A stretch of 64,000 bases of DNA from Barthelona sp. PCE. Its lineage: Eukaryota; Metamonada: BaSk clade. The stretch's first letter is position 1. Every line of letters begins with the position of its first letter. A model generated the notes under the pieces. It searched no databases. It was not told the origin of the DNA and saw nothing but the letters and a program-made list of their open reading frames with translations. The position numbers were made by a program, and so were the translations under genes. The stretch lies in NCBI GenBank assembly GCA_040285745.1, contig JAUFOR010000005.1:372001-436000 (forward strand), given 5' to 3'. Shown one piece after another: positions 52,165 through 62,700 of this stretch.

Positions 52165-53700
52165 TTATTCAGTTAAGAAACGTGCACTCGTTCTCTTAAA
52201 TGACTCTGTTTGATCATCTGGTCTTAATAAGTTCAAGTTCAGCTTGGGTATTTTTGATGTGTGTACATTTCTATTTCTAGGAACGCTACGTGGCGTCGAT
52301 ATGACTTTTTCACGATGCTCATAGCTGGAGGCACATACGTACACCCCAGGAATAAGTTCCTCGTTGTACCCAATATTTGAATTGAACCTTGCATATGTCC
52401 CTTCGTTCTCTTTGTGTACTTTGTGGAGCGCCCTGAGCCTCTCGGCATATTTAAACCTTATTTCCCGAGAACTGGTTGGTCGTTCAGCTATATCCAAGTC
52501 CTGATCTCTTACCGGCTGCGTCTGACTGAATATTGTCTGTCTGGCAGTCATAGGTCGACCAGAATGTCGCTTCCTCCTTCTTTTCATAGTTTTCACAGCA
52601 TTTGTGTAAATACTTTCCGTTCTTCTCAACTTTTTCGTTTCTCTACTTGACATTGGCCTTCTTCTCTTTTTTCTCCTTCTCTTCCTTTGATGTACATAAG
52701 CGTCATGTATACGACTATCAATCATCTCTAACAAAGGCATATCACGTATATGTTGTGATACTATAGCTTTAGCATTATTAAGATGTTCTTTTGCCTGTTC
52801 CCGGTCACCAATGTGTTCAAACTGAGTAGCTATATTTAAATGGATCGCAGTAAGCGTTTTGTAAAATGCTTGTCTATTTCGGGTTGCCTGATCTTCTAAC
52901 TCCTTATTGATGCTCTGTTGCAATAAAATCGACCCTCTACGGCTGTTTGCCGGCGATATAAATGACTGATCAACCGTTAATGATGTTTGTAACTGAGGTA
53001 ATTCAAGAATCTCAAGCGCAGAGAACAAACACTCTAATGCATTCTCATGGTCCTTCAGAGCTCCTAAAATAGCACTCTTATTAAGATAATTCTCCGCATT
53101 TCTTCTCATCCCCACCGCATCTCTACTCATATTCTGTTCTTCCAATAAAATTGCTTGTTCGATCACCTTTAATGCCTTTTTATACTTCCCCTGATGGTAC
53201 AATAATGAGGATGTATTTGAAGAAAGAATAGATTTCCATCGATTTAATTCATTATCAATTAAAACTCTTCCATGTGCTTCAACAAGTTCATTTGCTAGTC
53301 GGAGAGCCTCCTTTGCCTCTGGAAACTGTTCGGAATCCATATAACTGGAACTAATATCATTTAATATCCATAATGAAGCGGTAAGTACATCAATTTCACA
53401 TATATCCGAATCAATTATGTTGTTAATCATGTTGCTTATGGCGTCAAAGTTCATTTGATACCGTAATTGCATCATTATATCACGAAAATTGGTATTGTCT
53501 GTGTAATCCATTTCTAGATCGCTCATATTAATGGCAGACAGGACAGATACGGTGGATTCACGTCTGCTATTGCGCCTTCCCGTGCTGTTTGAGATAGGTG
53601 AGCCTAAAATATCGATTTCATGGGCAACAGAGTCACTGAAGAGATTATCTTCATCACTGATATTCACGTCTCTCACCTCGCTTATATATTCAAGTGACAT
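52165..53700 (-). CDS. TPR-type helical repeat protein with basic C-terminus
   Basis: A 511-residue protein. Residues about 90-340 contain repeated helix pairs with TPR character: SSYMDSEQFPEAKEALRLANEL, LLYHQGKYKKALKVIEQAI, AILGALKDHENALECLFSAL and IATQFEHIGDREQAKEHLNNA (motif pattern A..G....A...). Residues about 340-400 are extremely basic (KRRRKKRRRP), a possible nuclear or nucleic-acid/microtubule-binding segment. The acidic N-terminus contains Ser-rich SRRESTVSVL. Role unknown; such proteins often act as scaffolds in ciliary or nuclear complexes. An ATG 5 nt upstream, in another frame, gives a short overlapping uORF. The stop runs into TAAA. Confidence 0.8.
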   Translation of the reverse strand: MSLEYISEVRDVNISDEDNLFSDSVAHEIDILGSPISNSTGRRNSRRESTVSVLSAINMSDLEMDYTDNTNFRDIMMQLRYQMNFDAISNMINNIIDSDICEIDVLTASLWILNDISSSYMDSEQFPEAKEALRLANELVEAHGRVLIDNELNRWKSILSSNTSSLLYHQGKYKKALKVIEQAILLEEQNMSRDAVGMRRNAENYLNKSAILGALKDHENALECLFSALEILELPQLQTSLTVDQSFISPANSRRGSILLQQSINKELEDQATRNRQAFYKTLTAIHLNIATQFEHIGDREQAKEHLNNAKAIVSQHIRDMPLLEMIDSRIHDAYVHQRKRRRKKRRRPMSSRETKKLRRTESIYTNAVKTMKRRRKRHSGRPMTARQTIFSQTQPVRDQDLDIAERPTSSREIRFKYAERLRALHKVHKENEGTYARFNSNIGYNEELIPGVYVCASSYEHREKVISTPRSVPRNRNVHTSKIPKLNLNLLRPDDQTESFKRTSARFLTE

Positions 53701-54011
53701 TGCATTATTGAGCCCTTTTGGATTGATTAATGTGTGAAAAGCGAAAACAGCAAATCTTTTTCCAATTCATAAGTTTTATTTGCTTTAACGTGCTACATAG
53801 GATCCATATCTCGGGTAAAAGCACAGATAATACTGTGCAACCTCTTTTGTGTAAACCTGCATGTCTTTTTTCTCATAAAGTTCTTTTTTTGTTGTTCAGT
53901 GCTTCGAAATATACGTACATACATATATTTAATCCAATAAAGATGATATAAACAATACTAACTTTTTGCTTTTTGAGTTTAGTTGTCTTTGATTGTATTT
54001 CACCTTACATA
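53701..54011. other. divergent promoter region
   Basis: 311 bp between the TPR gene (minus) and the NF-YB gene (plus). It holds TTTTCACACATT (TCACA 53733-53737, minus) for the TPR gene. ATG-rich with several T-runs. The NF-YB gene has only TTTCACCTTACATA directly before its ATG, which departs from TCAYW at the last base. Confidence 0.45.
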
Positions 54012-54308
54012 ATGTCGAAGTGTCTCCTGCTTCCACTACAAAACGTTACTAGATGTACACGTGGTGCTGTTCCTGAGAACCCCATTCTTTTACCCGGAAC
54101 AAGCGAGATAATTCAAGAAATGGCCACAGAATTTGTTCACTTCATCACCATTGAAGCCAATGAAACGGCAAAAACACATGGGCGAAAGACAATCACCGGA
54201 CACGATTGTATAGCGGCTTTACAACATTTCGGTTACAATTATTATGGTTTGCCAAAGCTTTTAGGACGTCACCAAAGCAAAAAAAGGTCTAAAAGAAAGA
54301 GAAAATAA
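54012..54308 (+). CDS. NF-YB/HAP3-type histone-fold protein
   Basis: 98 residues from the ATG at 54012 (MSKCLLLPL); an in-frame upstream TTG is not accepted. It is almost entirely a histone-fold domain: LPLQNVTRCTRGAVPENP, then EIIQEMATEFVHFITIEANE, then KTITGHDCIAALQHFGYNYY. These match the NF-YB/CBF-A pattern (LPIANV.RI, EFI.FIT.EA, KTI.G.D...A). DPB4/POLE3 and Dr1 are close alternatives. The C-terminus is a short basic tail (KKRSKRKRK), a likely nuclear localisation signal. The partner would be an NF-YC-like subunit, not present here. It converges on the kinesin gene with 13 bp between stops. Confidence 0.88.
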   Translation: MSKCLLLPLQNVTRCTRGAVPENPILLPGTSEIIQEMATEFVHFITIEANETAKTHGRKTITGHDCIAALQHFGYNYYGLPKLLGRHQSKKRSKRKRK

Positions 54309-54321
54309 AATAATACTTTTC

Positions 54322-56709
54322 CTATGAAGTTAAATGTGGAGGAACTTCATAACTAATTGCAAAACCTCGGTCTTCAAGTGATTGGGTCGAGGCAGAACTG
54401 AATGTCGACAATCTGCTCATGCTACTTGTTATACTAGTTGCACTTGATAAAGAAGCAGTATCAAAATCAGACTCATCAGAATTACTGTTTGGTTTTCTCT
54501 CCATTTCAGCAATTGCGCTCATCTGTGAGGAAAACTCGGTCGTACAGCTCCTCATGAGGTTCAGAGCAGTTTCTGGATTACCCTCTGCAATACTAGAAGC
54601 AGCCATCTTTAAAGTTCTATTAATATGTTTCAGTAATTTCTTCTTTGACTTCTTCTTCTTCTTTTTCTTCTTCAAGGAGTTCTGCGATGCGTGTCTCTGT
54701 AATGTATTCTTTAAGGCAGGTAAAGTCTCACTGTCATTTCTAATACTGCTAATTAGTTCGGTCGTTTTCTCATTCAATAAACGTTTAACAGCCTTTGTGA
54801 TCTTCTCTTGCGTCTCTGCAGTCTCAGGTGCGCCAGTTTCTTCGTCCTTGACCTCTATATCGTTCAAATCATCACAGATTTGATTAACAAGTCTATCTCT
54901 GAAAGAATCAACGTTATTTCTTTGAGAATTCACTTTGATATCAAGTTGCTTCACTAAATCAGAATTGATTCTTTCCAATTTATATACTTTATCATTAAGT
55001 CGACGTATATTATCTTGTAGTTCAAGTTGTTCTTCTAAAAATTTTGTTTTAATATTTATCAATTCATTACTCTTTGACTCAATCTCGTTCTCAAAAAAAG
55101 CTATTTTTTGCATGATTTTCATACCAGTTTTTTGTGTTTTAAACATTACTGAACTATGATCACTGTCTAACATAAAGTTGGAGTGGTTCTCACGTTGCTC
55201 CACAAAGTTGCTGAAGTTTAATGGAGTCCACTGCTGTGTCTTATTGTTAAAAACAACCAAATCACATTGGTTTAAAAATTCACTATACTCTTTTAATTGT
55301 GTTTGAAATAGATTCAATTCAGCCTCTTTTCGGTTCATTTCGATCTTCTCATCCTTCAAGAACGTGCCCATACCCCCCTCATCCGTCGTGGGGAGCTTGG
55401 AAGATGAACCTTTCTCCAATTGTTGAACGATTTGAAACAGATAAAGTTTATCCTTCTGCTCTTTCAATAATCTCTTATTTAAGATTTTGACTTTCTTCTG
55501 TAGCTTCATCACGTAGTCGTTATTCACTGGATTCCTCTGTAAATCAGCGTTAATCCTCCGAAGGTTCTTAATTTCCTCAGCCTGAAGTTTAAGTGTTACT
55601 TCCATATCTAACTCTGCGTTACGGACAACCTTTGACTTGATGTGCTTGACTCGTTGTCCAAAACTAAGTGAACTGACTGTCTCACTCGAATTCAATGAGC
55701 TAGGACTGATACAAATGAAAAACATCGTCTTTGTGTTTCCACCCAAAGAATCCTTCAGTAGACGTGTTAACTTACTGTCTCTCCACGGGATATATACTCT
55801 GTTGTGATCAAGAAGTGCTGAAATACAATGCGAGAGGACACTCAACGAGGAGTTGATACTTGTCAGCTCCTTGACACGCTTGTTCTGCTGTTTGACTTGC
55901 TGCTGGTTATACGTGGTAGCCATGGCAGTCTTGTAACGCTCAGAACCTGCCAGGTCCACGAGATTCAATTTTGATTTATAGATTTCACCGTCTATATTGA
56001 GAATAAGATGAAAAGTAAAAATAGAGTGACTTCGACTTGAAACAAGATTAAGAAGCGTCGTTCCGATCTCAAGCTGCTCACTACCCAACTCTAATAGTTT
56101 ATAGACATCACTAGCTGCTTCGACTACAACATCTGTACTGTTTAAAACGATAATTTCACCCTTGGAATTCTCCCTGACGCTTAATCCCTTCTCTCCGTAA
56201 CTTTTTTGTGACAAGAGGTCATAAATCTTCTCACGATATAACTCCAAAAACGAACAGCTCAATTCCCATTCGCAGTCAAGCCCGTTGAGACGTTCAAAGA
56301 TGTACTCCACCGCGCGAGGTGTCAGGCCACGCCTGTCTGAGTCCGGAGGAGGTGAATCGATCTTGAGATCACTGGTAGAATTTGTTTCTTCGTTTAGGTT
56401 AGGCCCAAACATTGTATAGGACTTACCTGCAGCAGTCTGTCCGTAGCAGAAGACCGTGGCGTTGTATCCGTCTAAGAAATTGTCAATCAATGGAGTTACT
56501 AACGAAAAAATTGATTTTTGTGTTGTTTGTTCGTTTAAAATATGGTCAAACGCAAAGTCGCGTAGGTTGTCGTTGTTTTCTACTGTTATAGAATTGTTTG
56601 TTGACTCTATAGCGCCTGGAAATTGCATCTCACGTCGAGTGGGAGGCCTTACCCTGACAGCTACATTGATGCTGACCTCTTCTTCAGAATCCCGGTGCCC
56701 TTGATGCAT
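54322..56709 (-). CDS. kinesin with N-terminal motor, kinesin-1-like neck
   Basis: A further ATG lies at 56793, but the ATG at 56709 (MHQGHRDSEE, 795 residues) sits 14 nt after an initiator-like TCATT and directly precedes the motor. Motor domain about residues 14-370: VAVRVRPP, P-loop GQTAAGKSYTM (about 90), SSRSHSIF (about 226), LVDLAGSER (about 250), and WRDSKLTRLLKDSLGGN. The P-loop has AAGKS instead of the usual GSGKT. The neck (KHIKSKVVRN) resembles conventional kinesin. A long coiled coil follows, then a poly-lysine stretch (about residue 660-680) and a Ser-rich tail. It is a plus-end-directed transport motor by family; cargo unknown. Confidence 0.95.
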   Translation of the reverse strand: MHQGHRDSEEEVSINVAVRVRPPTRREMQFPGAIESTNNSITVENNDNLRDFAFDHILNEQTTQKSIFSLVTPLIDNFLDGYNATVFCYGQTAAGKSYTMFGPNLNEETNSTSDLKIDSPPPDSDRRGLTPRAVEYIFERLNGLDCEWELSCSFLELYREKIYDLLSQKSYGEKGLSVRENSKGEIIVLNSTDVVVEAASDVYKLLELGSEQLEIGTTLLNLVSSRSHSIFTFHLILNIDGEIYKSKLNLVDLAGSERYKTAMATTYNQQQVKQQNKRVKELTSINSSLSVLSHCISALLDHNRVYIPWRDSKLTRLLKDSLGGNTKTMFFICISPSSLNSSETVSSLSFGQRVKHIKSKVVRNAELDMEVTLKLQAEEIKNLRRINADLQRNPVNNDYVMKLQKKVKILNKRLLKEQKDKLYLFQIVQQLEKGSSSKLPTTDEGGMGTFLKDEKIEMNRKEAELNLFQTQLKEYSEFLNQCDLVVFNNKTQQWTPLNFSNFVEQRENHSNFMLDSDHSSVMFKTQKTGMKIMQKIAFFENEIESKSNELINIKTKFLEEQLELQDNIRRLNDKVYKLERINSDLVKQLDIKVNSQRNNVDSFRDRLVNQICDDLNDIEVKDEETGAPETAETQEKITKAVKRLLNEKTTELISSIRNDSETLPALKNTLQRHASQNSLKKKKKKKKSKKKLLKHINRTLKMAASSIAEGNPETALNLMRSCTTEFSSQMSAIAEMERKPNSNSDESDFDTASLSSATSITSSMSRLSTFSSASTQSLEDRGFAISYEVPPHLTS

Positions 56710-57012
56710 TCTTAGTGCAAGTAATGAGTGGAAAACGAATTTACATATTGCGATTCTGTTTTTCAGAAGTTTAGAAAATGTTTTGGAGAGCATTGAATGC
56801 CAATAAAAACGTCTAAAACAGAATAAAATACGGAAGACTGCAATTAGAAATTATATCAGGCAATCTAAGTTTGGTCCACTCTCAGATTGCTAGTATTCAA
56901 GCTACACAGGAAAGTATACAAAAATATAAGGAGTATGGAACCCAAAGGACCTCACAAAAATGTACCCCAAGTTGTATATTTTTTTTTTCACTTCATCCAA
57001 AAGCTTCATTTC
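56710..57012. other. divergent promoter region of kinesin and SBDS genes
   Basis: 303 bp. TCATT (56723-56727, minus) serves kinesin. TTTTTTTTTCACTTCATCC (TCACT 56988-56992, plus) serves SBDS. In-frame ATG 56935 also lies here but precedes the initiator, so it is not used. Nothing else was recognised. Confidence 0.5.
56988..56992 (+). promoter_or_regulatory. initiator-like TCACT after T-tract
   Basis: A nine-T run followed by CACTTCATCC, about 23 nt before the SBDS ATG. It decides between the two in-frame ATGs (56935 and 57013) in favour of the second. Confidence 0.4.
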
Positions 57013-57828
57013 ATGTATAGACCGGAGAGAGTATCGGCACCAGGTGACAAACCACAAGTTGTCAAGTTAGGTAAGCATTTCGAGATTCTGTGCAATAGAG
57101 GTATGGTTCGAGCTTATAGAACCTATATTCACGCTGAAGAAGATGAACACCTTCGGGGAACCGTTGCCCCCGTGTCAATCGAGGACGTTGTTATGACGGA
57201 AGACATTTATAGGCAGAATTCTGATTTAGAGCATGTTAGTGAGGATAACTTGTCATTAGTGATGCCTGACATCGCCCCCTCAGACCGCATACACCACATC
57301 CTTATGCACGGTGAATTTTCCTTAACTACTGCAGAACGCCGTGAAGTGATCAAGGTTGTACGTAGTGATATAGAGCGCTTTCTCCATCGTTACTATGTAA
57401 GTACCGATAACAGGCGCCCCATCCCCATAATCCGTATTCAGAATGCACTTGATGAAATGCGTTTTAAGCCAGATTTGCATAGATCTATTCCCAGACAGGT
57501 TACTGACTTATTGGATGATTTTATTCAGAAGGTACATGTCCAAAGAATGAACATGGACATTGCTGTACGTGTTCCCACGACTAAAATGGGGCAGGTACCG
57601 AGGGTTTTTTCAGATTTCTCTTGTGAAGTTCAAAAAGAAAATTGGGGTTCTAAACATTACACAGCTGTTCTTTCCATCGTTCCTGGTGTTTTTGAGGAAT
57701 TTAGTGCTGCTATGGAGCGTGCAACCGAACACAACTTTGATATTCTTGTTAATGGTGATGGTAATCCACAAGAAGAAGAAGAACAAGGCGGCAGGCGTAA
57801 CGGTAAGAAACGTAGACGTAAAAGATAA
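57013..57828 (+). CDS. SBDS: SBDS ribosome maturation factor
   Basis: 271 residues from the ATG at 57013. The SBDS N-terminal FYSH domain shows VVKLGKHFEILCNRGMV and VSIEDVVMTEDIY; the central domain shows ILMHGEFSLTTAERRE and RPIPIIRIQNALDEM; the C-terminal domain shows RMNMDIAVRVP and SIVPGVFEEF. These match SBDS in order and spacing. It is known to remove the anti-association factor eIF6 from the 60S subunit together with EFL1. The C-terminus has an acidic-then-basic extension (EEEEQGGRRNGKKRRRKR), a feature of several protist SBDS proteins that could bind RNA. Convergent with the BDP1 gene (30 bp). Confidence 0.93.
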   Translation: MYRPERVSAPGDKPQVVKLGKHFEILCNRGMVRAYRTYIHAEEDEHLRGTVAPVSIEDVVMTEDIYRQNSDLEHVSEDNLSLVMPDIAPSDRIHHILMHGEFSLTTAERREVIKVVRSDIERFLHRYYVSTDNRRPIPIIRIQNALDEMRFKPDLHRSIPRQVTDLLDDFIQKVHVQRMNMDIAVRVPTTKMGQVPRVFSDFSCEVQKENWGSKHYTAVLSIVPGVFEEFSAAMERATEHNFDILVNGDGNPQEEEEQGGRRNGKKRRRKR

Positions 57829-57858
57829 TGTTGTATAAGTCAAAGAAATAAAGAAAAT

Positions 57859-59571
57859 CTAATCACTATCATCATCACTATCAACAACAATAGGTTCCTG
57901 ATGAGATTTCACACTCCGTGCCCTCATCTCATCCTGCTTCTTCTCCATATAAACCCTGTATTGGTTGGCTAGATCATGGTCTTCATCAAACAACTCCTGC
58001 GTGTAGTCAATGAGATACCGTGGAATAGAGACAGCACGGTCTTCAGGTTGCTCACTCTCAAATAGACTGAAGCGTGCGCGATGTTGTTCTCTGAGATTTG
58101 ACATATCAATCATCTCATCAATGCACATTCTTGAAAGCTTCTCATTACGCTTCAATTCTTCCACTTTAATATGTTTAAATAACAGCTCAGGATCCTTCTT
58201 GGCCATACGTTGAAACCTTGAACGAATTTGTCGATGATTACGTGAAAAGATATTTGAAATAACAACTGTTTCTTCAGGAACTATTAAAACACGCTCAACA
58301 CCCTGATCCTCTCGGATACCAATCCTATGCTCAGGAACACGAACATCCCTTGCCTCAGCTTCATTATCAACAGATCCATTCCCCTTTCCGTTTTGAAAAA
58401 ATGACTGCTCAATAAGCCCAAAGTTCATCCCAAATATCCGTAGACCAAGAATTATTGCTGCGTCCTCCTCAGGTGTAAACCTTTTATATGATTTGCGTTT
58501 CGTATGTGATCGATACCCATGGTTCCAAGCTGTTTCGTTTTTATCAAACTCTTCTTCATCTTCATTCTTCTTTGGCACAGGGACGATCTGCTGCTCGCGG
58601 GGATTGGAATACTTTATCTGAGCTGTCTGTGTGAATCTAGCTTCTTCTAGTTCATCTTCATCCTGACTTTCCTCATCAGAATCTGAATATTCTGACTCTT
58701 CCTCTGAACTATACATTTTCTCTTCCTCCTCGATTTCCTCTTCCTCATCGTCTTCATCATCTATAATACCTATCTGAGTCTTCTGACTGAAAGGTTTCGA
58801 AAATTCAATCTTTGAAAATTCTTTCTTTATCTTGGCAAATGCTATCTCCTTAAGAGTTTTGTCCATTAAATTATCCGCACCTGTCTCAATTCGTTGTGCT
58901 TTCTTCTGAACTCCATACGGATCATTTGATATATTTTCTTTCCTCAATAAACTACTATATTTTGATCTATTAACAGCTGATCTTGCCTTTTTCCTGGTCA
59001 AACCCTTCTCTATAAGAACATGCGGTGCAATGGCTTCTCCAGGAACCTGATCTTTTTCTAATTTCTCATACTTTCTTTGCAATAACTCAGCTTGTCTTTT
59101 TCTTCTTTCTATATTCTTTTCACTTTGTCGCTCACGGTCCTTGACGTAACGAATGAACTGGTGCTGCATTGTCTCATCTGTTTCATTTCGAATTCGTCTA
59201 GGTACTTTTCCACCTTCTCTTAATTGTTCAGAAATGGGGTCTATTTCTGCTGCAACAAGTGTTCCAGGAAGTCTAATATCGGGTTTTCTCTGGCCACTGA
59301 TCTCATATCGTGCTTGTAACGTTGAAGCATCAGATAGCAATAATTCTCTCATGAAATTTTGTGATAGTGGCTCTTGACGTTGGCTCAACATATCAATCTC
59401 GGTGAAACGCTCATCCTCTTCAGCAATTTCCTGTGTGTTGAATGGTGCTGCGCTGATCCCCTCTTGAATGACAGCAATGTTCTGTTGTTCATGTTGCTCT
59501 TCTTCAAAGTCGCTTTCAACTTCACTGTCAATCTCATACGTGAGACGGGTTGTGGTGCCGCGATTGGACAT
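57859..59571 (-). CDS. BDP1: TFIIIB subunit B'' (BDP1-like)
   Basis: 570 residues. A diagnostic SANT/Myb-type domain lies at about residues 365-455: RFTPEEDAAIILGLRIFGMNFGLIEQ, then after an insert NIFSRNHRQIRSRFQRMAKKDPE. The combination of FG.(N/D)F.LI with R..RQI..(R/K)F........P is that of the TFIIIB B'' SANT domain, which bridges TBP/BRF on tRNA and 5S promoters. An insert of about 45 residues rich in G, E and V separates helix 2 and helix 3. The flanks are highly charged with an acidic block (about 265-310) and coiled regions. It would act with polymerase III on genes like the tRNA-Ala in this window. The leader has GGGCATATTTC just before the ATG. Confidence 0.8.
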   Translation of the reverse strand: MSNRGTTTRLTYEIDSEVESDFEEEQHEQQNIAVIQEGISAAPFNTQEIAEEDERFTEIDMLSQRQEPLSQNFMRELLLSDASTLQARYEISGQRKPDIRLPGTLVAAEIDPISEQLREGGKVPRRIRNETDETMQHQFIRYVKDRERQSEKNIERRKRQAELLQRKYEKLEKDQVPGEAIAPHVLIEKGLTRKKARSAVNRSKYSSLLRKENISNDPYGVQKKAQRIETGADNLMDKTLKEIAFAKIKKEFSKIEFSKPFSQKTQIGIIDDEDDEEEEIEEEEKMYSSEEESEYSDSDEESQDEDELEEARFTQTAQIKYSNPREQQIVPVPKKNEDEEEFDKNETAWNHGYRSHTKRKSYKRFTPEEDAAIILGLRIFGMNFGLIEQSFFQNGKGNGSVDNEAEARDVRVPEHRIGIREDQGVERVLIVPEETVVISNIFSRNHRQIRSRFQRMAKKDPELLFKHIKVEELKRNEKLSRMCIDEMIDMSNLREQHRARFSLFESEQPEDRAVSIPRYLIDYTQELFDEDHDLANQYRVYMEKKQDEMRARSVKSHQEPIVVDSDDDSD

Positions 59572-59752
59572 CCAGAAATATGCCCTTTATGCAGTTTTGG
59601 AAAAGGAAAAATGTTCGAAAACAAGATTTTTCCCTTTTCTCTTTTGCATATGTTACATTCTACCATGGGTGAGCACATGTTTTTAATTTGAAGTGCCAAA
59701 AATTGTAAATACGTTGTTTTAACATTCTACCTCCTTTTCAACGATTGTTCAA

Positions 59753-62700
59753 ATGGACGAAATTTTGCACAGCGATGCAGAATCATCGGTAGGTGCCCAG
59801 GATGCAAATATGTCCTCTATTATTGATAGGGAAGAGGTTGAAAAGCTTGTATTGCGTTTTCATGAAGGGTATGAGGGAACCAGTGTTCTGGACCGCAAGC
59901 TCGCTATTGAAACAGTACGCGAGCACGAACCCGAGTTCGTTATTGATACATTCCACACTCTTTTTTCTCTTATCCTCTCAAGCTCTGAGTTGCAGAGGTT
60001 TGCACCAGGGTTCAGCTCCGCCATGTGTGAGCTCCTCACATGTATGTATTCACTTTACGTAAATGCAAGCAAACACTGTCCAGAAGGTTTATTTAAGGAA
60101 GCCAAGAGAAGAGTAATAGTTGTCGCCACAGGCTTAATTCAGAAGGAAATCGTCGAGATATCCGATATGTACGCAATTGCATCGGAACAGCTGTTATTTG
60201 CAATGTTCCCAGAACACGCAAAGGCACAAGAAGAGGAGTTGACACAAACTTTCTTCACCTGTCCGTTAAACTCTTGTTATATTGAAAGCTATGCCCAGTT
60301 CTTCACGTTCGATGAGCTCATCTCATTTCCAGACAAGAATGTGGACGAATTTGTCAAAAAATATGTATTATGTGTTGTTAAATTCAGGTTACACCCTGTA
60401 ATTGCATTGGCACATTTATTCGCTGCTCGCATCGAGAACTGCAACATCCCAGACGAGGCTATTATGCGCGTATGCGTTCGCAGTGGTAATTCTGTCGTGC
60501 TGCACGCAATCAGCATCATTATTAACCTTTGCGTGCCATCCAAGTGCATCTTCCTCCTTGAGCTGCTACAGTCCCACGGTATGCTCAGCATGGACGCCAT
60601 CCCTCCGGCACTGCTCGGTAAGCCATGTGACGAATTGGTGTTAGAATCGGTTGAGAGGAACAAAAGCAGAGGTAGAAAGTACGGTAATGTCAATGATGGA
60701 TTCGGGTCTACTGCATTTTATAAGCTCGGGAAGGATAATCAGCCGGAGATGAATGTGTCTCCCGGTCTGTTGTGTACAGGTGAGTATATTTCACCTTCTC
60801 TCGGTATGCTCCTTGTCGATCGTCTATCGTCAGATATGAAGGATCTATACACCCCATCGCCGTTTGTGACTCCACTCTTTGCAAAACAGACGGAGGAACA
60901 TTTTGGAAAACTCGACCAGTTGCTATCACAGCTCAATTTCAACCCAACAACTCAAGACGTTATCAATTGTAATATCGATCAATTATATGACATGCTCCCT
61001 GCATTGGTGGACGAATTGAGCTTCATCCAGTACCGTATTGGTTCCGACAGGAAGAGGTTTACCCGTGTCTGTAAGATATTAGGATTATATCTTTCAACAT
61101 CAGATGGAAATCCCAATTTCGACAGAAGTGCAGACTTTATCAGATGTATTGTTATTCGTAGTGTTATGCCAGCACTCACGTTCTATAACACTTATTGGCC
61201 AGGTATCTCGTTTGAAAAATTGGATAGTGTCGTTTTGAATAGATGGCTTGTTGATTACCTGAATTACGTGAGTCATCTCAGCTCATACCACGTCCCAATC
61301 ATCCTATGCCGTAAACTGATGCGAAATGCACTTAAGAAGATATTCAAGACACTTACGAGCGGTTTTGATACAAAATCTGTAATGGCCACTGTAATGAAGG
61401 AGATTGTGTTTAGAAATCCAGTCGATGCAATGGATGTTTTCATGGAATTCATTGGCAGAGATCGTGCAGGCGTTTCTGTTGTAGCTCCATTCGCAAAGAC
61501 TCTTTTTACCAATTGCAAACCTTCTTTGTCCACGTGTTTATTTGCAAACGTTGTTTTGGATCATGTTTGTCAGCTGGACTATGGTGAGTTCTCACACGGA
61601 GAGCTCATCAGACCGTTTGTAACAAAGTTCTTACTTGAGTTCCTTAAAATGGCAGAACAACTATCTCCTAAGTACACGTTAGACATTGTATTTTATTCCA
61701 TTCGCCGTATTGATAAGATCCTGGTGTCCCAGGAGGAGGACGCAAAACGGAACGCGCTTCTATTATCAGAATCTTGCTTTTGGCTTTCATTTTTAAGCAA
61801 TTTCATTGAGATTATTACTGGAATTCCAAATATGCGTTATATAACAATTTATGACTTTATTAAGAATATTATTGTTATTCCCAAGAGAAACAGCAATAAC
61901 GTCAATTATTTTATGCGAACGTTTTATTTCAAGTTATTGGTTCTGGTTGAGGAAGGATTACTTAAGAAGGCACGCTGTGTTTGGGTCGGCACTGATGAAC
62001 CTGCTCGTTCATATCTGGTTGACGAGTGTCTTTCCATTATTGAGCAAATATCCACAATAGTACGTCACTTTAATATCCAATTGCCCAAGTTACACAACCA
62101 TTTGCCTCAGAAATGTGCGTTGCAGCCCTTCTGCGGGTGGGATATCCAGCTCAACACCGACCATCGTAAGCTTTTCATGCGTTACAAGGCAATCATCACG
62201 AAATCATCACCGCGTTTCATGGGGGTGTTCACAGATGATTTGTTCTCGTATTTCAACACCTACAACGGGTTCAGTGATCTCGACGTCATCAAGAGCATCA
62301 AGCTCATTAATGATGAAGACGCTCTTACCGGGTATCATGCCAAGGTGATTGAGAATCCAAGTTATATAGCCAATGTTTTCACCTCATTACTGCTAATGGA
62401 GAAGTGCTACAGGGGGTTCTACGACTCCAGTGTGGCTTTTAAGTTCTTCCACTATATTATTGAGAACGACGTAATACCCTTCCTCCCAGTTCGTGAAATT
62501 TTCTTCTTTATTGCAAAGATCGTCCCGTTGCATTGTTTGAAACGCAGTTTGCGCGAGTGTGAGTCCTTGGGTTACTTCCTACGCGAGATCTTGTGCTTGT
62601 TTGTTTATTATTTAAATAATTTCGACGAGATTCCAAACTGTTTCTTTACAGATTTAGACGCTAATGAACGTGATAAGAAGATGGAGTTCGTTTCTTTCTT

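Noticed and set aside
54419-54883. 154-residue plus-strand ORF rich in phenylalanine
   Set aside because: Antisense to the kinesin tail; its F-run is the complement of the poly-lysine stretch.
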